From assembly GCF_014639795.1 (NCBI RefSeq), contig NZ_BMGC01000021.1:1-64000 (forward strand): a stretch of 64,000 nucleotides of DNA. Reading direction: 5' to 3'. Source of the stretch: Gordonia jinhuaensis. GTDB lineage: Bacteria > Actinomycetota > Actinomycetes > Mycobacteriales > Mycobacteriaceae. Under the pieces are notes generated by a model. The model was given only the letters and a program-made list of their open reading frames with translations. It had not been told where the DNA came from and ran no database searches. Shown one piece after another: positions 37,080 through 46,386 of the stretch (the first letter of the stretch is position 1; each line of letters begins with the position of its first letter). The position numbers and the translations under genes were made by a program.

Positions 37080-37936
37080 CGAGACCTCCTCGGATCGAAA
37101 TAGTCCCTCAACCCATCGCCTAAGATATTGAATCCCAATACAGTCCATGCAATCGCGATTCCAGGCCACACGACCAACATCGACGAGCTGAAGACGAAGG
37201 TCTGAGACTCCTGCAACATGCGTCCCCATGACGGGGTCGGCGGCGGTGTACCGAGCCCCAGATACGACAGCGCGGCCTCCGCGAGGACAGCAACCGCAAA
37301 GTTCACCGAGGCTTGGACCACCAAGATCCCCCCAATGTTCGGAAGTACATGGCGCCATGCGATGAAAATCCGACCACGACCTGCCGCGCGCGCCGCCGAG
37401 ATGTACTCGCGGCTCATCACTTGCATTGTGCCGCTGCGCGAGACCCTCGCGAAGGCCGCAGCTGTACCGATTCCCAGTGCGACCACAGCCGTCATGATTC
37501 CCGCGCCCCAGACTGCGCCCACAATGATCGCGATCAGGAGCGCGGGGAATGCTTGCAAGATGTCGTTTGCGCTCATGACGGCACCACCGAGACGCTTTCC
37601 GGCCATACCCGCGCAAACACCAATCGGAACACCGATGGCGGCTGCGATAGCCACCGACAGAAGCCCGACCAGTAGCGTCGCGCGACTTCCCTCGAGGATC
37701 ACGCTGAACACATCATGTCCGAATGAATCAGTCCCGAGAATGTGTGAACTCGACGAACCTTGGAGCCGGATCGACGCATTGACCGCGGTCGGGTCGAAAG
37801 GCACCCAGACGAATGAAGCCAGGGCCGCTACGATGACCACTGCGATCATCGATCCACCGATGATTAGTGACGAGTTCACACGGCGTCGAGACCTCGACCT
37901 ACGGCGCGACAGACTGACGACTCGGCTTGCCATCAC
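37076..37936 (-). CDS. Peptide-type ABC transporter permease (DppC-like)
   Basis: A 286-residue inner-membrane permease with about six hydrophobic helices. It begins with a basic cytoplasmic tail and one helix, followed by HILGTDSFGHDVFSVILEG, the extracellular segment typical of DppC. The ATPase-contacting EAA-like loop is REYISAARAAGRGRIFIAWRH. It pairs with the permease encoded upstream; the start overlaps that gene's stop. Substrate specificity cannot be read from the permease. Confidence 0.92.
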   Translation of the reverse strand: MMASRVVSLSRRRSRSRRRVNSSLIIGGSMIAVVIVAALASFVWVPFDPTAVNASIRLQGSSSSHILGTDSFGHDVFSVILEGSRATLLVGLLSVAIAAAIGVPIGVCAGMAGKRLGGAVMSANDILQAFPALLIAIIVGAVWGAGIMTAVVALGIGTAAAFARVSRSGTMQVMSREYISAARAAGRGRIFIAWRHVLPNIGGILVVQASVNFAVAVLAEAALSYLGLGTPPPTPSWGRMLQESQTFVFSSSMLVVWPGIAIAWTVLGFNILGDGLRDYFDPRRSR

Positions 37937-38880
37937 CGTTCACTCCTCAGCCTCGGATCAATAAGTAAGTAAAGCAATTCGACGAGGAGATTGATCGCCA
38001 GCACTGCGACAACTATCACCATCACGATCGCCTGGACCGATACCATGTCGCGGTTCTCCACCGACCTGACCAGGAGCGTACCCAGACCAGGGATTACGAA
38101 CACGTTCTCGATGACTATCGCACCGACGAGTAGTGCAGCGAGTTCTATCGCACTTATGGTGAGTACCGAGATGGCAGCATTCCGCATACCGTGTCGCAAC
38201 AGCGTCTGTAGTGGGGAAAGACCCTTGGCGCGCGCGGTTCTCATGTAGTCCTCGTGCATGACGTCGAGAACTGCCGAACGCATGTAACGGCTGAGTATGG
38301 CGCCCTGGACGAGCCCGAGCGCAAGCGCTGGCAGCACTAGATGCGATAGGAACGGCCCTGCCCCGTCTATCGGAGCAGCCCACCCGCTCGCCGGCAACCA
38401 GCGCAGCTTGACTGCGAACACCACCACTAATAGCAGTCCTGCGAGAAATCCTGGTATCGCGATTCCCAACTGACTCGTCAACCCGACTAGTGCACCATCC
38501 ACATGGCGTGACCGATACGCGGCGTACGTCCCGGAGGGGATTGCCACGATCAACGCCACCAGCATCGCAGCGATCACAAGGATCAGTGACACCTGCAGAT
38601 GACTCATAACGTCGGGGCCAACAGAGCGGCGCGTCACATACGACTGGCCAAAATCTCCGTGGAACAGCCCACCCAACCACGAGAAGTACCTCGTGGTCAC
38701 CGACCGGTCGAGTCCCAACTCATGCCGTAGATCTGCGACCGCCTGCGGCGTCGCAGTCACACCGAGCATCGTCTTTGCAGGGTCGCCCGGGACGACTGAA
38801 AGCAGTCCAAACACGACAGCCGACGCCAGTAGCAGGGTTGCAAGCACGAGAAGCAGTCGCTTTGTGAATAGCATCAACAT
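37933..38880 (-). CDS. Peptide-type ABC transporter permease (DppB-like)
   Basis: A 315-residue permease. The N-terminal helix and VVPGDPAKTMLGVTATPQAV segment are typical of DppB, and the EAA-like loop reads MHEDYMRTARAKGLSPLQTL, then RHGMRNA. About six membrane helices are expected. The start ATG 38878-38880 is behind AAGGAG; a second ATG two codons later is possible. It follows the binding-protein gene after 59 bases and is coupled to the second permease by an ATGA. Confidence 0.92.
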   Translation of the reverse strand: MLMLFTKRLLLVLATLLLASAVVFGLLSVVPGDPAKTMLGVTATPQAVADLRHELGLDRSVTTRYFSWLGGLFHGDFGQSYVTRRSVGPDVMSHLQVSLILVIAAMLVALIVAIPSGTYAAYRSRHVDGALVGLTSQLGIAIPGFLAGLLLVVVFAVKLRWLPASGWAAPIDGAGPFLSHLVLPALALGLVQGAILSRYMRSAVLDVMHEDYMRTARAKGLSPLQTLLRHGMRNAAISVLTISAIELAALLVGAIVIENVFVIPGLGTLLVRSVENRDMVSVQAIVMVIVVAVLAINLLVELLYLLIDPRLRSER

Positions 38881-38939
38881 CCGCTCAGCTCCTTCCTCGG
38901 GAACTCGACTTAACTGTGCCGCTGCCCATTTGCCGTCTT

Positions 38940-40466
38940 CTACGACCTGGAGAGTGATGTCAGATCGAGTGCTACACCGGTGTCATTCTTGCTGATTCCA
39001 TCAATCCCGGTCTTTTCCAGAACGACGTTCGGTGCGTTGTACAACCAGTCACCAGGTGCGGCCGCAACCACTGCGTCCACCGCCTTCCGCATCCCAGCCA
39101 CGTACTCGTCATCGGAGGGTGCCGACGCTGCGGATGCGATCGCATCGTTCACGGCCGGATCCGACAGCCGCCAGTAGTAGGTCGAGTCGGCGTAGTTGGT
39201 GAAGCTTCGCGGCTCTACGTGATTGATCACGGTCATCTGGTAATCAGCTTGCGTAAATGTGTTCTGCAACCACACTGCTGGGAATTCCTGCGTGACCAGA
39301 TTAACGGTGACCCCTATCTTCGCCAATTCCGATTTGACAACCTGTCCAATCGACTGGGAATACGGGAGGCTCGGCACGTTGAACTGAACAGTCATATTCG
39401 AGTGACCAGAATCGGCAAGTAGCTGCTTTGCCTTCTCCGGATCGTAGGGGTAAACCGAAGATTTGTCCTCCGCCCACGGATCCGTCGACGGCACCGGCTC
39501 ACCGGTGATCTTGCCGTAACCGTTGGTGACAGTGGTATTGACCTCTTTCTTGTCGATACCGTACTCAATCGCTTGTCGCACTCTGATATCGGTGAATGGC
39601 GCTCGAGTGGGATTCATCGACATATAGATAATCCCCTGCGTAGTACCGACATTCACCGTGAAGGACTTATCGCTTTCGAATGACTTGACCTGATCGAGAG
39701 CTTGCGCCTGATAGACGACGTCAATCTCGCCACTTCTGAGAGCATTCGTAGGCGCATTGGCATCGACGTAATACTTCAGGGTGACACCCGAGACGCCCGG
39801 CTTCTTTCCCCAGTACGAGTCATTTCGCTTCATAACGAGGGACTCATCCGTCGAGTACGAATCGACAGTATAAGGGCCTGTGCCAACTGCCTTGTTTGCC
39901 AGGTCAGACACACCGTTGGGCGTGAACATAGCACCCAAGGGGCCCGCCAGCCAGAACAGAACATTGTTATCAGGTTTGGAGAGAACAACCTTTGCTTCCG
40001 TGGGCGACACGACGTCTACATGGTCGATCGCGGCGAGGTTTTTCGGGGTGTTCGCCTTCCACGATTTTATTCGCTCGAGGCTGAACTTGACATCGTCGGC
40101 AGTAAACGCGTCACCATTCGAGAACTTCGCCGATGGCTCGAGAACAAAATCGTAGGTCTTCCTGTCCGGGCTGATGGTCCACGACTTCGCGAGCAGGGGT
40201 TGGATCTTGCCCTCACCATCGACCTTCACCAGAGACTCGTAAACGTTGTACATGAGCGCCTGTGGGATCGCCGCGCCAGCGGTCTGCGTAAAGTCGAGGT
40301 TCTTGGGCGCAGCACCAAGACCGATGGACACGCTCGAGGATTGGCCGCTTCCCCCACTCGACGAACTCGAAGATGACCCAGCCGAACATGCGCTGACGGC
40401 AAGCGCCGATGCCGCCAGCGGGATGACGAGTGACGACATCAGCCGGTTTCTACGTGATCGACTCAT
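38940..40466 (-). CDS. Extracellular solute-binding lipoprotein (family 5, DppA-like)
   Basis: A 508-residue lipoprotein. The N-terminus is basic (MSRSRRNRL) with a hydrophobic stretch and lipobox AVSAC, so Cys near residue 27 would be lipidated, followed by a Ser/Gly-rich tether. Family-5 binding motifs include QALMYNVYESLVKVD and DFVLEPSAKFSNGDAFTADDVKFSLERI. The protein would capture a peptide or amide outside the membrane. This gene shows the lowest GC of the window: 30 of 60 bases are G/C in 39661-39720, against 45 of 60 in a pcaB stretch (11041-11100). The ribosome site is weak. Confidence 0.9.
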   Translation of the reverse strand: MSRSRRNRLMSSLVIPLAASALAVSACSAGSSSSSSSGGSGQSSSVSIGLGAAPKNLDFTQTAGAAIPQALMYNVYESLVKVDGEGKIQPLLAKSWTISPDRKTYDFVLEPSAKFSNGDAFTADDVKFSLERIKSWKANTPKNLAAIDHVDVVSPTEAKVVLSKPDNNVLFWLAGPLGAMFTPNGVSDLANKAVGTGPYTVDSYSTDESLVMKRNDSYWGKKPGVSGVTLKYYVDANAPTNALRSGEIDVVYQAQALDQVKSFESDKSFTVNVGTTQGIIYMSMNPTRAPFTDIRVRQAIEYGIDKKEVNTTVTNGYGKITGEPVPSTDPWAEDKSSVYPYDPEKAKQLLADSGHSNMTVQFNVPSLPYSQSIGQVVKSELAKIGVTVNLVTQEFPAVWLQNTFTQADYQMTVINHVEPRSFTNYADSTYYWRLSDPAVNDAIASAASAPSDDEYVAGMRKAVDAVVAAAPGDWLYNAPNVVLEKTGIDGISKNDTGVALDLTSLSRS

Positions 40467-40537
40467 AGTGCGGTTGCGCCTTTCATCAGAGGTGTTCAGG
40501 AGTTTCACAGGGTGCGCCGTTTCGGCCCGTGCAGATC

Positions 40538-41953
40538 TCAGGGTCGTTCCCAAGGCCTCGGCCACGGACGATCGATGGGATGTGAGCGTTGGAAGTGTGT
40601 CGCGGCAGCGAGGACCTCACGATCGGCGAATCGCGGACCGACGATCTGGAGGCCGATCGGACGGCCATCGCTCGTGAACCCGCAATGGACGGAGGCGGCG
40701 GGCTGACCCGACATGTTGTAGGGCATGCAGAACCCGATATGGGCCATCGGTCGCGTCACATCATTGCTCGGCATCGGCCAGTCAACCGGGTAGGTGGCGT
40801 CTGGCGAGACCGGAGATAGGACCAGGTCGTAGGGTTGCGTGGCACGTAGTGTCTGAATCGCGACCTCTAACTGCGCGTTGCTGCTCCGAACTGCATCCAG
40901 CCCACTCACCTCGCTGCCAGCTCGACACCACTCGGCGATGAACTCCAAGAGAAGACCACGCCGATCCACTGGCAATGCTTCATAGTCGAGCCAATGTCCT
41001 GCACGCCAAAACATATCGACACGCTCGAGCATCTCGTCGGAAAAGAACGGATCGACTATCTCAACCGCACTGCCCTGGGACTCGAAGAACTGTGCCGCAT
41101 CACTCACCGCAGCGGCAATCTCGGGGGAAGTCTCTGTCCCAGCCCCAGCATCGAGGTGCAGTCCAACTCTCAATCCCTGAGTCTTGAACTCCAGATCGCC
41201 CCAAGAAATCTTTTGCGGTGGCAAGCTGTAAGGATCGCGATCATCGGGCCCGGACACAACGCCCATGACGCGGGCAAGGTCTTCAACCTCGCGGCCCATC
41301 GGACCGATCGTGCGCCCGAAGTATGGCGGATCGACGGGGATTCGACCGAACGATGGTTTGAATCCAGCTATCCCACACCAACTTGCCGGCAGGCGGACCG
41401 ATCCGCCGATGTCACTTCCGAAGTGGATCGGTGCATAACCTGCGGCAGCCGCAGCGCCGGCTCCAGCGCTTGAACCACCTGGATTCCAGGACAGATTCCA
41501 TGGGTTACACGTTGTGGGATGCAGGGTTGATACTCCCGACGAGAGCATTCCCCACTCAGGCATTGTCGTCTTTCCCAGGACAACCGCACCCCTTGCGGTG
41601 AGACGCTCGAGAAGGGGTGCGGTAGATGACGCGGGGGTAGGCAGACTAGCTGCTGAGCCCCATGGGGTGGGTTCGCCTTCGAGGTTGACGTTCTCCTTGA
41701 CAGTGACCGGGACGCCGTCAATCGGACTCAGTGGCTTACGATCTCGCCACCGTTGCGCGCTCGCAGCGGCTGCTGCACGCGCGCGCTCGTGGTAGATGAG
41801 ATACATCGCGTGAATGTGTGGCTCTGCGTCCGTCATCCTTCCGAGAGCAGAGTCCGTGACCTCAACCGGACTCAATTCCCCCGATTCAAATCCATCCACC
41901 ATCTCACTTGCATCGAGCTCGCAAAGACTCAGATCAACATCGTTAACAGACAC
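40538..41953 (-). CDS. Amidase-signature-family hydrolase
   Basis: A 471-residue amidase with the Ser-Ser-Lys triad K86 (PVTVKENV), cis-Ser S161 (PGGSSAG) and nucleophile S185 (SDIGGSVRLP). The spacing of 75 and 24 residues matches fatty acid amide hydrolase. The GTG start (41951-41953) has GAGAGG six bases upstream; longer frames lack a site. There is no export signal, so it acts in the cytoplasm. It heads the operon of binding protein, permeases, ATPase and aminopeptidase, so it probably hydrolyses an amide bond in the imported compound. It is not GatA: the neighbourhood has no gatB or gatC. Confidence 0.9.
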   Translation of the reverse strand: MSVNDVDLSLCELDASEMVDGFESGELSPVEVTDSALGRMTDAEPHIHAMYLIYHERARAAAAASAQRWRDRKPLSPIDGVPVTVKENVNLEGEPTPWGSAASLPTPASSTAPLLERLTARGAVVLGKTTMPEWGMLSSGVSTLHPTTCNPWNLSWNPGGSSAGAGAAAAAGYAPIHFGSDIGGSVRLPASWCGIAGFKPSFGRIPVDPPYFGRTIGPMGREVEDLARVMGVVSGPDDRDPYSLPPQKISWGDLEFKTQGLRVGLHLDAGAGTETSPEIAAAVSDAAQFFESQGSAVEIVDPFFSDEMLERVDMFWRAGHWLDYEALPVDRRGLLLEFIAEWCRAGSEVSGLDAVRSSNAQLEVAIQTLRATQPYDLVLSPVSPDATYPVDWPMPSNDVTRPMAHIGFCMPYNMSGQPAASVHCGFTSDGRPIGLQIVGPRFADREVLAAATHFQRSHPIDRPWPRPWERP

Positions 41954-42453
41954 GGAATTCCTCTCACTAATCACCAGACGATCAACAAGCGGCACACCGA
42001 GAGCCTGTCCGCGCGAGACAGCACGCATGAACCAAACGCACCAGATCGTGAATCGTCGAAATGAGGGGGATCTGCGGCGCTGTGCAGTGTGCATTCGGCC
42101 AATCGCGACGTCGCATGCGGTCCGACGGCTCTAACCGGAAACTTGAGTCACAGTGCAGTTCGAAAATCGCTACTACCTGCGATGACGAGAAAGTTAGTGC
42201 GCTCAAGAGATGATGTCAATCGGTCGACAAGCCGTGCGTTTCCCCACGATCTGCAGCCCAGAGCTGCACACCTCTCGAATCCTGGCCCGTGTGACGGACA
42301 GACTGTCCGGAGAACCTCCACCACACGACAGTGTGTCGTTTCGTGCCTGTTTCGAACGGTGCGCACATCCACTAGTTCGAAGCAAGTTGTTTACATTCAG
42401 TACTGCCCGATCGGCACACCTGGGCTCAACGTCGTAACGTCGAGGACGACACT
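41954..42453. other. Long intergenic stretch at the right edge of the accessory block
   Basis: About 500 bases with no credible gene; frames here use codons unlike the rest of the window. It must hold the promoter of the amidase operon. It contains several palindromes (see 42325-42381) and is comparatively A/T-rich. The boundary of the acquired block probably lies within it. Confidence 0.55.
42325..42381. promoter_or_regulatory. Two palindromes in the amidase / decarboxylase spacer
   Basis: ACGACA-GTG-TGTCGT (42325-42339) is a perfect 6-3-6 palindrome. TTCGAAC (42351-42357) and GTTCGAA (42375-42381) form perfect 7-bp arms around 17 bases. They lie 370-430 bases from the amidase start and 145-200 from the decarboxylase start, so they may be operators for either. 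PucR or a lost regulator could bind; this is unproven. Confidence 0.4.
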
Positions 42454-42486
42454 CTCGTCGCCCGCCACACAATGGCGGGCGACGAG
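42454..42486. terminator. Perfect 14-bp hairpin upstream of the decarboxylase gene
   Basis: CTCGTCGCCCGCCA (42454-42467) pairs exactly with TGGCGGGCGACGAG (42473-42486) around a CACAA loop. No plus-strand gene now ends before it. It may be the terminator of a gene displaced by the accessory block, or an attenuator in the leader of the decarboxylase gene 40 bases downstream. Confidence 0.65.
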
Positions 42487-42525
42487 TCGCGTCATCGACC
42501 CTTCACGAGAGGATGTTCACGACTC

Positions 42526-44199
42526 ATGACCAGTGCGGACTACACCGTCGGCGACTATTTGCTCGACCGCCTCGCCGAACTCCGTGTCACCGAAGTGTTC
42601 GGTGTACCCGGGGATTTCAATCTCGAATTCCTCGACTACATCGTGGCCCATCCCACACTGCGCTGGGTGGGCAACGCCAACGAGCTCAACGCCGGCTACG
42701 CCGCCGACGGCTATGGACGGCTGCGGGGTATGTCGGCGGTGGTCACCACCTTCGGTGTCGGTGAATTGTCGGCAGCCAACGCGATCGCGGGCAGCTACGC
42801 CGAGCACGTTCCGGTGGTGCACATCGTGGGCGCGCCATCCAAGGACGCCCAGGCGGGTCACCGGGTGGTGCACCACTCGCTCGGCGACGGCGATTTCGGC
42901 CACTTCCTGCGTGCCGCAAGGGAATTCACCTGTTCGCAAGCCGATCTGACCCCGGCCACCGCAACCCGAGAGATCGATCGGGTGCTGCTCGACGTGCACG
43001 AGCAGAAGCTGCCCGGCTACCTGCTGTTGGCCACCGACGTGGCGCGATTCCCGGCCGAGCCGCCGACGACTCCGCTGATCCCGCGGACCGACGGCTCGAG
43101 CCCGCGCGCATTGTCGCTGTTCGTGGAGGCGGCCGAACAGCTGATCGACGACAAACAGGTGACCGTCCTCGCCGACCTCCTGGTCCATCGGCTCGGCGTC
43201 GTCGAGGAACTCGATGCGCTGCTCAAGACAGGCAACGCCCCCTACGCCACGCTGATGTGGGGCAAGAGCCTGCTCGACGAGAGCCTGCCCAACTACCTGG
43301 GCATCTATGCCGGGGCGGCCAGTGAGGAGCATGTGCGCCGCGCGGTGGAGGATGCGCCGGCGCTGGTCATGGCCGGTGTCCAGTTCACCGACATGGTCAG
43401 TGGCTTCTTCAGCCAGAACATCGACGAGCAGCGCACGATCACGGTGGGGGTTCACGAATCGCGGGTCGCCGGAAAGGTATACGCGCCGCTGGACATGCGT
43501 GATGCGCTCGAAGCGCTCACCACGATCCTCGCACGTCGTGACACCCCGGCACCCGAACTCCCCGATGAGATCACGCCGGTGGCCGCTACCGTGGACGACG
43601 TCGACGGACCGCTGTCACAAGATGTGCTGTGGGACAAGCTCAGCGATGCACTCACGCCGGGCAACGTCGTTCTCGCCGATCAGGGCACCTCGTTCTACGG
43701 CCTCGCCGCGCACCGGCTTCCGCACGGCGTCACCTTCATCGGACAACCGCTGTGGGCATCCATCGGCTACACACTGCCCGCGGCACTGGGAGCCGGTGTC
43801 GCACAACCGGATCGACGAACCGTTCTCATCATCGGTGACGGTGCTGCGCAGTTGACGGTGCAGGAGCTCGGAAGTTTCGACCGCGAGGAACTCAACCCGG
43901 TGATCGTGGTGGTCAACAACAGCGGCTACACCATCGAACGGGCCATCCACGGCGAGAAGTCCTATTACAACGACATCGTCGAGTGGGACTGGCAGAAGAT
44001 CCCGGCGGCCTTCGGTATCGACTCGGCCCAGGTGTTCCGCGCGACCACCCCCGCTGAACTCGACGGGGCGATCGCCGCAGCGGCGGCCGATCAGTCGCGG
44101 ATGACGCTCATCGAGGCAGTGGTGCCGACGATGGACATGCCGCCGCTGCTCACCGAGCTGGCCCAGTCGGCTGCGAAGGCCAACGCCGACCCGGAGTAG
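42526..44199 (+). CDS. Thiamine-diphosphate 2-keto acid (indolepyruvate-type) decarboxylase
   Basis: A 557-residue decarboxylase of the pyruvate/indolepyruvate/branched-chain keto acid group, making the aldehyde and CO2. The catalytic Glu is E53 ([14 protein letters not shown]). The substrate-side features are VPGDFNLEF (27-35) and the paired histidines in [10 protein letters not shown] (about 110-119). The ThDP motif starts [10 protein letters not shown] and ends [14 protein letters not shown] 42526 is used although GAGAGGA is 12 bases away. The gene stands alone between two hairpins. Mycobacterial relatives (Kdc) accept aromatic and branched keto acids; the local role, perhaps phenylpyruvate or indolepyruvate use, is not shown. 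Confidence 0.88.
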   Translation: MTSADYTVGDYLLDRLAELRVTEVFGVPGDFNLEFLDYIVAHPTLRWVGNANELNAGYAADGYGRLRGMSAVVTTFGVGELSAANAIAGSYAEHVPVVHIVGAPSKDAQAGHRVVHHSLGDGDFGHFLRAAREFTCSQADLTPATATREIDRVLLDVHEQKLPGYLLLATDVARFPAEPPTTPLIPRTDGSSPRALSLFVEAAEQLIDDKQVTVLADLLVHRLGVVEELDALLKTGNAPYATLMWGKSLLDESLPNYLGIYAGAASEEHVRRAVEDAPALVMAGVQFTDMVSGFFSQNIDEQRTITVGVHESRVAGKVYAPLDMRDALEALTTILARRDTPAPELPDEITPVAATVDDVDGPLSQDVLWDKLSDALTPGNVVLADQGTSFYGLAAHRLPHGVTFIGQPLWASIGYTLPAALGAGVAQPDRRTVLIIGDGAAQLTVQELGSFDREELNPVIVVVNNSGYTIERAIHGEKSYYNDIVEWDWQKIPAAFGIDSAQVFRATTPAELDGAIAAAAADQSRMTLIEAVVPTMDMPPLLTELAQSAAKANADPE

Positions 44200-44212
44200 G
44201 TCGGCGCGATCA

Positions 44213-44282
44213 GCAAAACAGTCACCTCAGCGCCGCGATGAACACATATGTGCCCATCGATGCGCTGAGGTGACCATTTTGC
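44213..44282. terminator. Long nested inverted repeat between converging genes
   Basis: Arms of 21 bases (44213-44233 and 44262-44282) match at 19 positions; the left arm ends GTCACCTCAGCGC. The 28-base loop carries its own CGATG/CATCG stem and the palindrome CACATATGTG. It lies between the decarboxylase and the converging crotonase gene and should stop transcription in both directions. The arms resemble those at 53024-53096. Confidence 0.75.
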
Positions 44283-44314
44283 GAGATCAGCCCCGCGCAA
44301 TCACTGCCCCGCGA

Positions 44315-45136
44315 TCACTCCCCGGAGAATCGCGGTGCACGCTTCTCGAACACCGCCGTGATCGCCTCGGTGATGTCTTTCGACGGCAGGAACGCCGCAT
44401 TCCACGCCGCCACATACCGCAATCCCTCGTCGACCTCGCCGACGTGCTGGTGGTTGAGCACGTCCTTGACGCCCTGGATCACCAGCGGAGGATTGTCGGC
44501 GATGGTGCGCGCAGTCGCACGTGCCAACTCCAGCACCGCCTCGTGATCGGCGACGACCTCGTTGACCAGTCCGATCCGCTCGGCGCGAGCCGCGTCGATG
44601 TCGGCGGCGGTGAAGGCGAGTTCACGGAGGTGCCCCTCACCGATGATCGAGCCCAGACGCTGCAGTGACCCCATGTCGGCGACCATCCCCGCCCGCGCCT
44701 CGCGCACCGAGAATTTGGCGTCGGCACTGGCGTAGCGGATATCGGCGGCGGTGATGAGATCGACGCCGCCGCCGATGCACCAGCCGTGTACGGCCGCGAT
44801 CACCGGGACGCGGCTCTGCGCGATCGCGGTGATCCCGCTCTGCATGTCCTTGATCAGCTTGTGGAAGGCGGTGCGCTGCTTGGCAAGCGCACCCGGCGCG
44901 AGCACCGGACCGAAGTCCGCGGCCATCGCGGCCAGATCGAGGCCGTAGGAGAAGTTCTTCCCGGACCCGCTGACGATCGCGACCCGGATCTGCGGATCGG
45001 CATCGATCTCGGCGACCAGATCAGGCAGTTCACGCCAGAAGTCGGGGCCCTGGGCATTGCCCTTGCCGGGACCGATGAGGGTGATCTCGGCGATGCCGTC
45101 GGCAACCGCCACCTCGAAGGCTTTCCATTCGCTCAT
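44315..45136 (-). CDS. Crotonase-family dienoyl-CoA isomerase-like protein
   Basis: A 273-residue crotonase-fold enzyme. It carries all three acidic residues that mark delta3,5-delta2,4-dienoyl-CoA isomerase: D126 (IGGGVDLITAADIRY), E146 (FSVREARAG) and D154 (MVADMGSLQRLG), corresponding to D176, E196 and D204 of the rat enzyme. The SYGLDLAAM segment forms the oxyanion hole. The likely role is double-bond repositioning in unsaturated acyl-CoAs; simple hydratase activity is less likely. ATG 45134-45136 is chosen because the extra N-terminal residues from 45175 are not family-like. It follows two acyl-CoA dehydrogenase genes on the same strand. Confidence 0.85.
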   Translation of the reverse strand: MSEWKAFEVAVADGIAEITLIGPGKGNAQGPDFWRELPDLVAEIDADPQIRVAIVSGSGKNFSYGLDLAAMAADFGPVLAPGALAKQRTAFHKLIKDMQSGITAIAQSRVPVIAAVHGWCIGGGVDLITAADIRYASADAKFSVREARAGMVADMGSLQRLGSIIGEGHLRELAFTAADIDAARAERIGLVNEVVADHEAVLELARATARTIADNPPLVIQGVKDVLNHQHVGEVDEGLRYVAAWNAAFLPSKDITEAITAVFEKRAPRFSGE

Positions 45137-45179
45137 GATGGCGACCCTAGCCGAGCAGGCCCGCGGGTCGACCACAAGG

Positions 45180-46337
45180 TCACAGCCCCAGATCCTTGGC
45201 GATGATCGTCTTCATGACCTCGTTGGTCCCGCCGTAGATGCGCGAGACACGTGTGTCCGCGTACAGCCGGGCGATGGGGTACTCGAGGATGTACCCGTAG
45301 CCGCCGTGCAGCTGCAGGCATTTGTCGATGACACGCCCCGCGGTCTCAGTGGCGAACAGCTTCGCCCGGGCGGCGTCGGCGACCGTGAGCTCACCGCGGT
45401 TGTGCAACTCGATCGCATGATCGACGAGCGTGCGGATCGCCTCCACATCGGCCGAGCACTCGGCCAGGACGAACTTCGAATTCTGGAACGAGGCAACCGG
45501 TTTGCCGAATACGGTGCGCTCCCTCGTATACGCCAACGCGTGCTCCAGCGCCGCAGCGGCGGTCGCCGAACCACCGATCGCGATCTCCAGGCGCTCCTGG
45601 GCGAGGTTGTGGGTGAGGTAGGAAAACCCCTTGCCTTCCTCCCCGAGGCGGTCCTCCACGGGCACCTTCACGTCGGAGAAGGCCAGTTCGGCGGTGTCGG
45701 AGGCCTTCAGGCCGATCTTCTCCAGCGTGCGTCCCACCGAGAAGCCCTCGGACGTGGTGTCGACCACCAGGATCGACAGGCCCGCACGGCGGTCCTGCGG
45801 ATCGAACGGCGACGTGCGGCAGACCACCAGGATGCGGTCGGCGAGCGCCCCACCGGTGATGAACGTCTTGGCTCCGTTGAGCACATAGTGCGTGCCGTCC
45901 TCGGACAACTTCGCCGAGGTGGCGATGTTGGCCAGATCCGATCCCGTCCCGGGTTCGGTCATCGCGATGGCGAACATGATGTCGCCGCTGGCGAAGCCGG
46001 GCAGCCACCGCTGCTTCTGCTCCTCGGTGCCATAGGTCAGCAGGTAGGGCAGGATCAGGTTCGAGTGCACCGAATAACTGCCGAAGGACACCCCCGCAGC
46101 CGAGCACTCCTCGGCGACGAGCATCGCATAGGCGATGTCGTGCACACCGCCGCCGCCGAACTCCTCAGGAACCTCAAGGCCGAGTACGCCCAGATCGCCG
46201 AGCTTGTTGTAGAAGTCGCGGGGCGGATGGCCCTGCTTCTCCCAGTCGCGGTAGACGGGGGCGACTTCCTTGTCGATGAAGTCGCGCACGGTCTTCCGGA
46301 AGGCCTCGTGATCTTCGTTGAACAGAGTCCTCTGCAC
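45180..46337 (-). CDS. Acyl-CoA dehydrogenase
   Basis: A 385-residue FAD enzyme introducing a 2,3 double bond in an acyl-CoA. The first signature FAIAMTEPGTGSDLANIAT (about 122-140), central WVLNGAK-type strand HYVLNGAKTFITGG, and the second signature LQLHGGYGYILEYPIARLYAD are present. The catalytic base is the Glu in RIYGGTNEVMK near the C-terminus. It sits between the isomerase-like gene (43 bp) and a second dehydrogenase gene (49 bp), forming a small operon. The chain-length or ring substrate is not known. Confidence 0.92.
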   Translation of the reverse strand: MQRTLFNEDHEAFRKTVRDFIDKEVAPVYRDWEKQGHPPRDFYNKLGDLGVLGLEVPEEFGGGGVHDIAYAMLVAEECSAAGVSFGSYSVHSNLILPYLLTYGTEEQKQRWLPGFASGDIMFAIAMTEPGTGSDLANIATSAKLSEDGTHYVLNGAKTFITGGALADRILVVCRTSPFDPQDRRAGLSILVVDTTSEGFSVGRTLEKIGLKASDTAELAFSDVKVPVEDRLGEEGKGFSYLTHNLAQERLEIAIGGSATAAAALEHALAYTRERTVFGKPVASFQNSKFVLAECSADVEAIRTLVDHAIELHNRGELTVADAARAKLFATETAGRVIDKCLQLHGGYGYILEYPIARLYADTRVSRIYGGTNEVMKTIIAKDLGL

Positions 46338-46386
46338 GCTGTGCTCCTGCCTGTTGGTCTGACGAGTGGTTGTGGTGTGGATGGCG

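Noticed and set aside
35196-37616. 806-residue reading of the double ATPase
   Set aside because: The extra N-terminal part overlaps the permease gene out of frame. ATG 37079 has a strong ribosome site and an ATGA overlap.
40538-41953. GatA (Glu-tRNA amidotransferase subunit)
   Set aside because: The triad is shared by all amidase-signature proteins, but there are no gatB or gatC genes and the context is a transport operon.
42089-42529. Plus-strand open frame of 146 codons upstream of the decarboxylase
   Set aside because: Its codon use does not match, it has no ribosome site, and it runs through two palindromes and a hairpin. I treat the region as intergenic.
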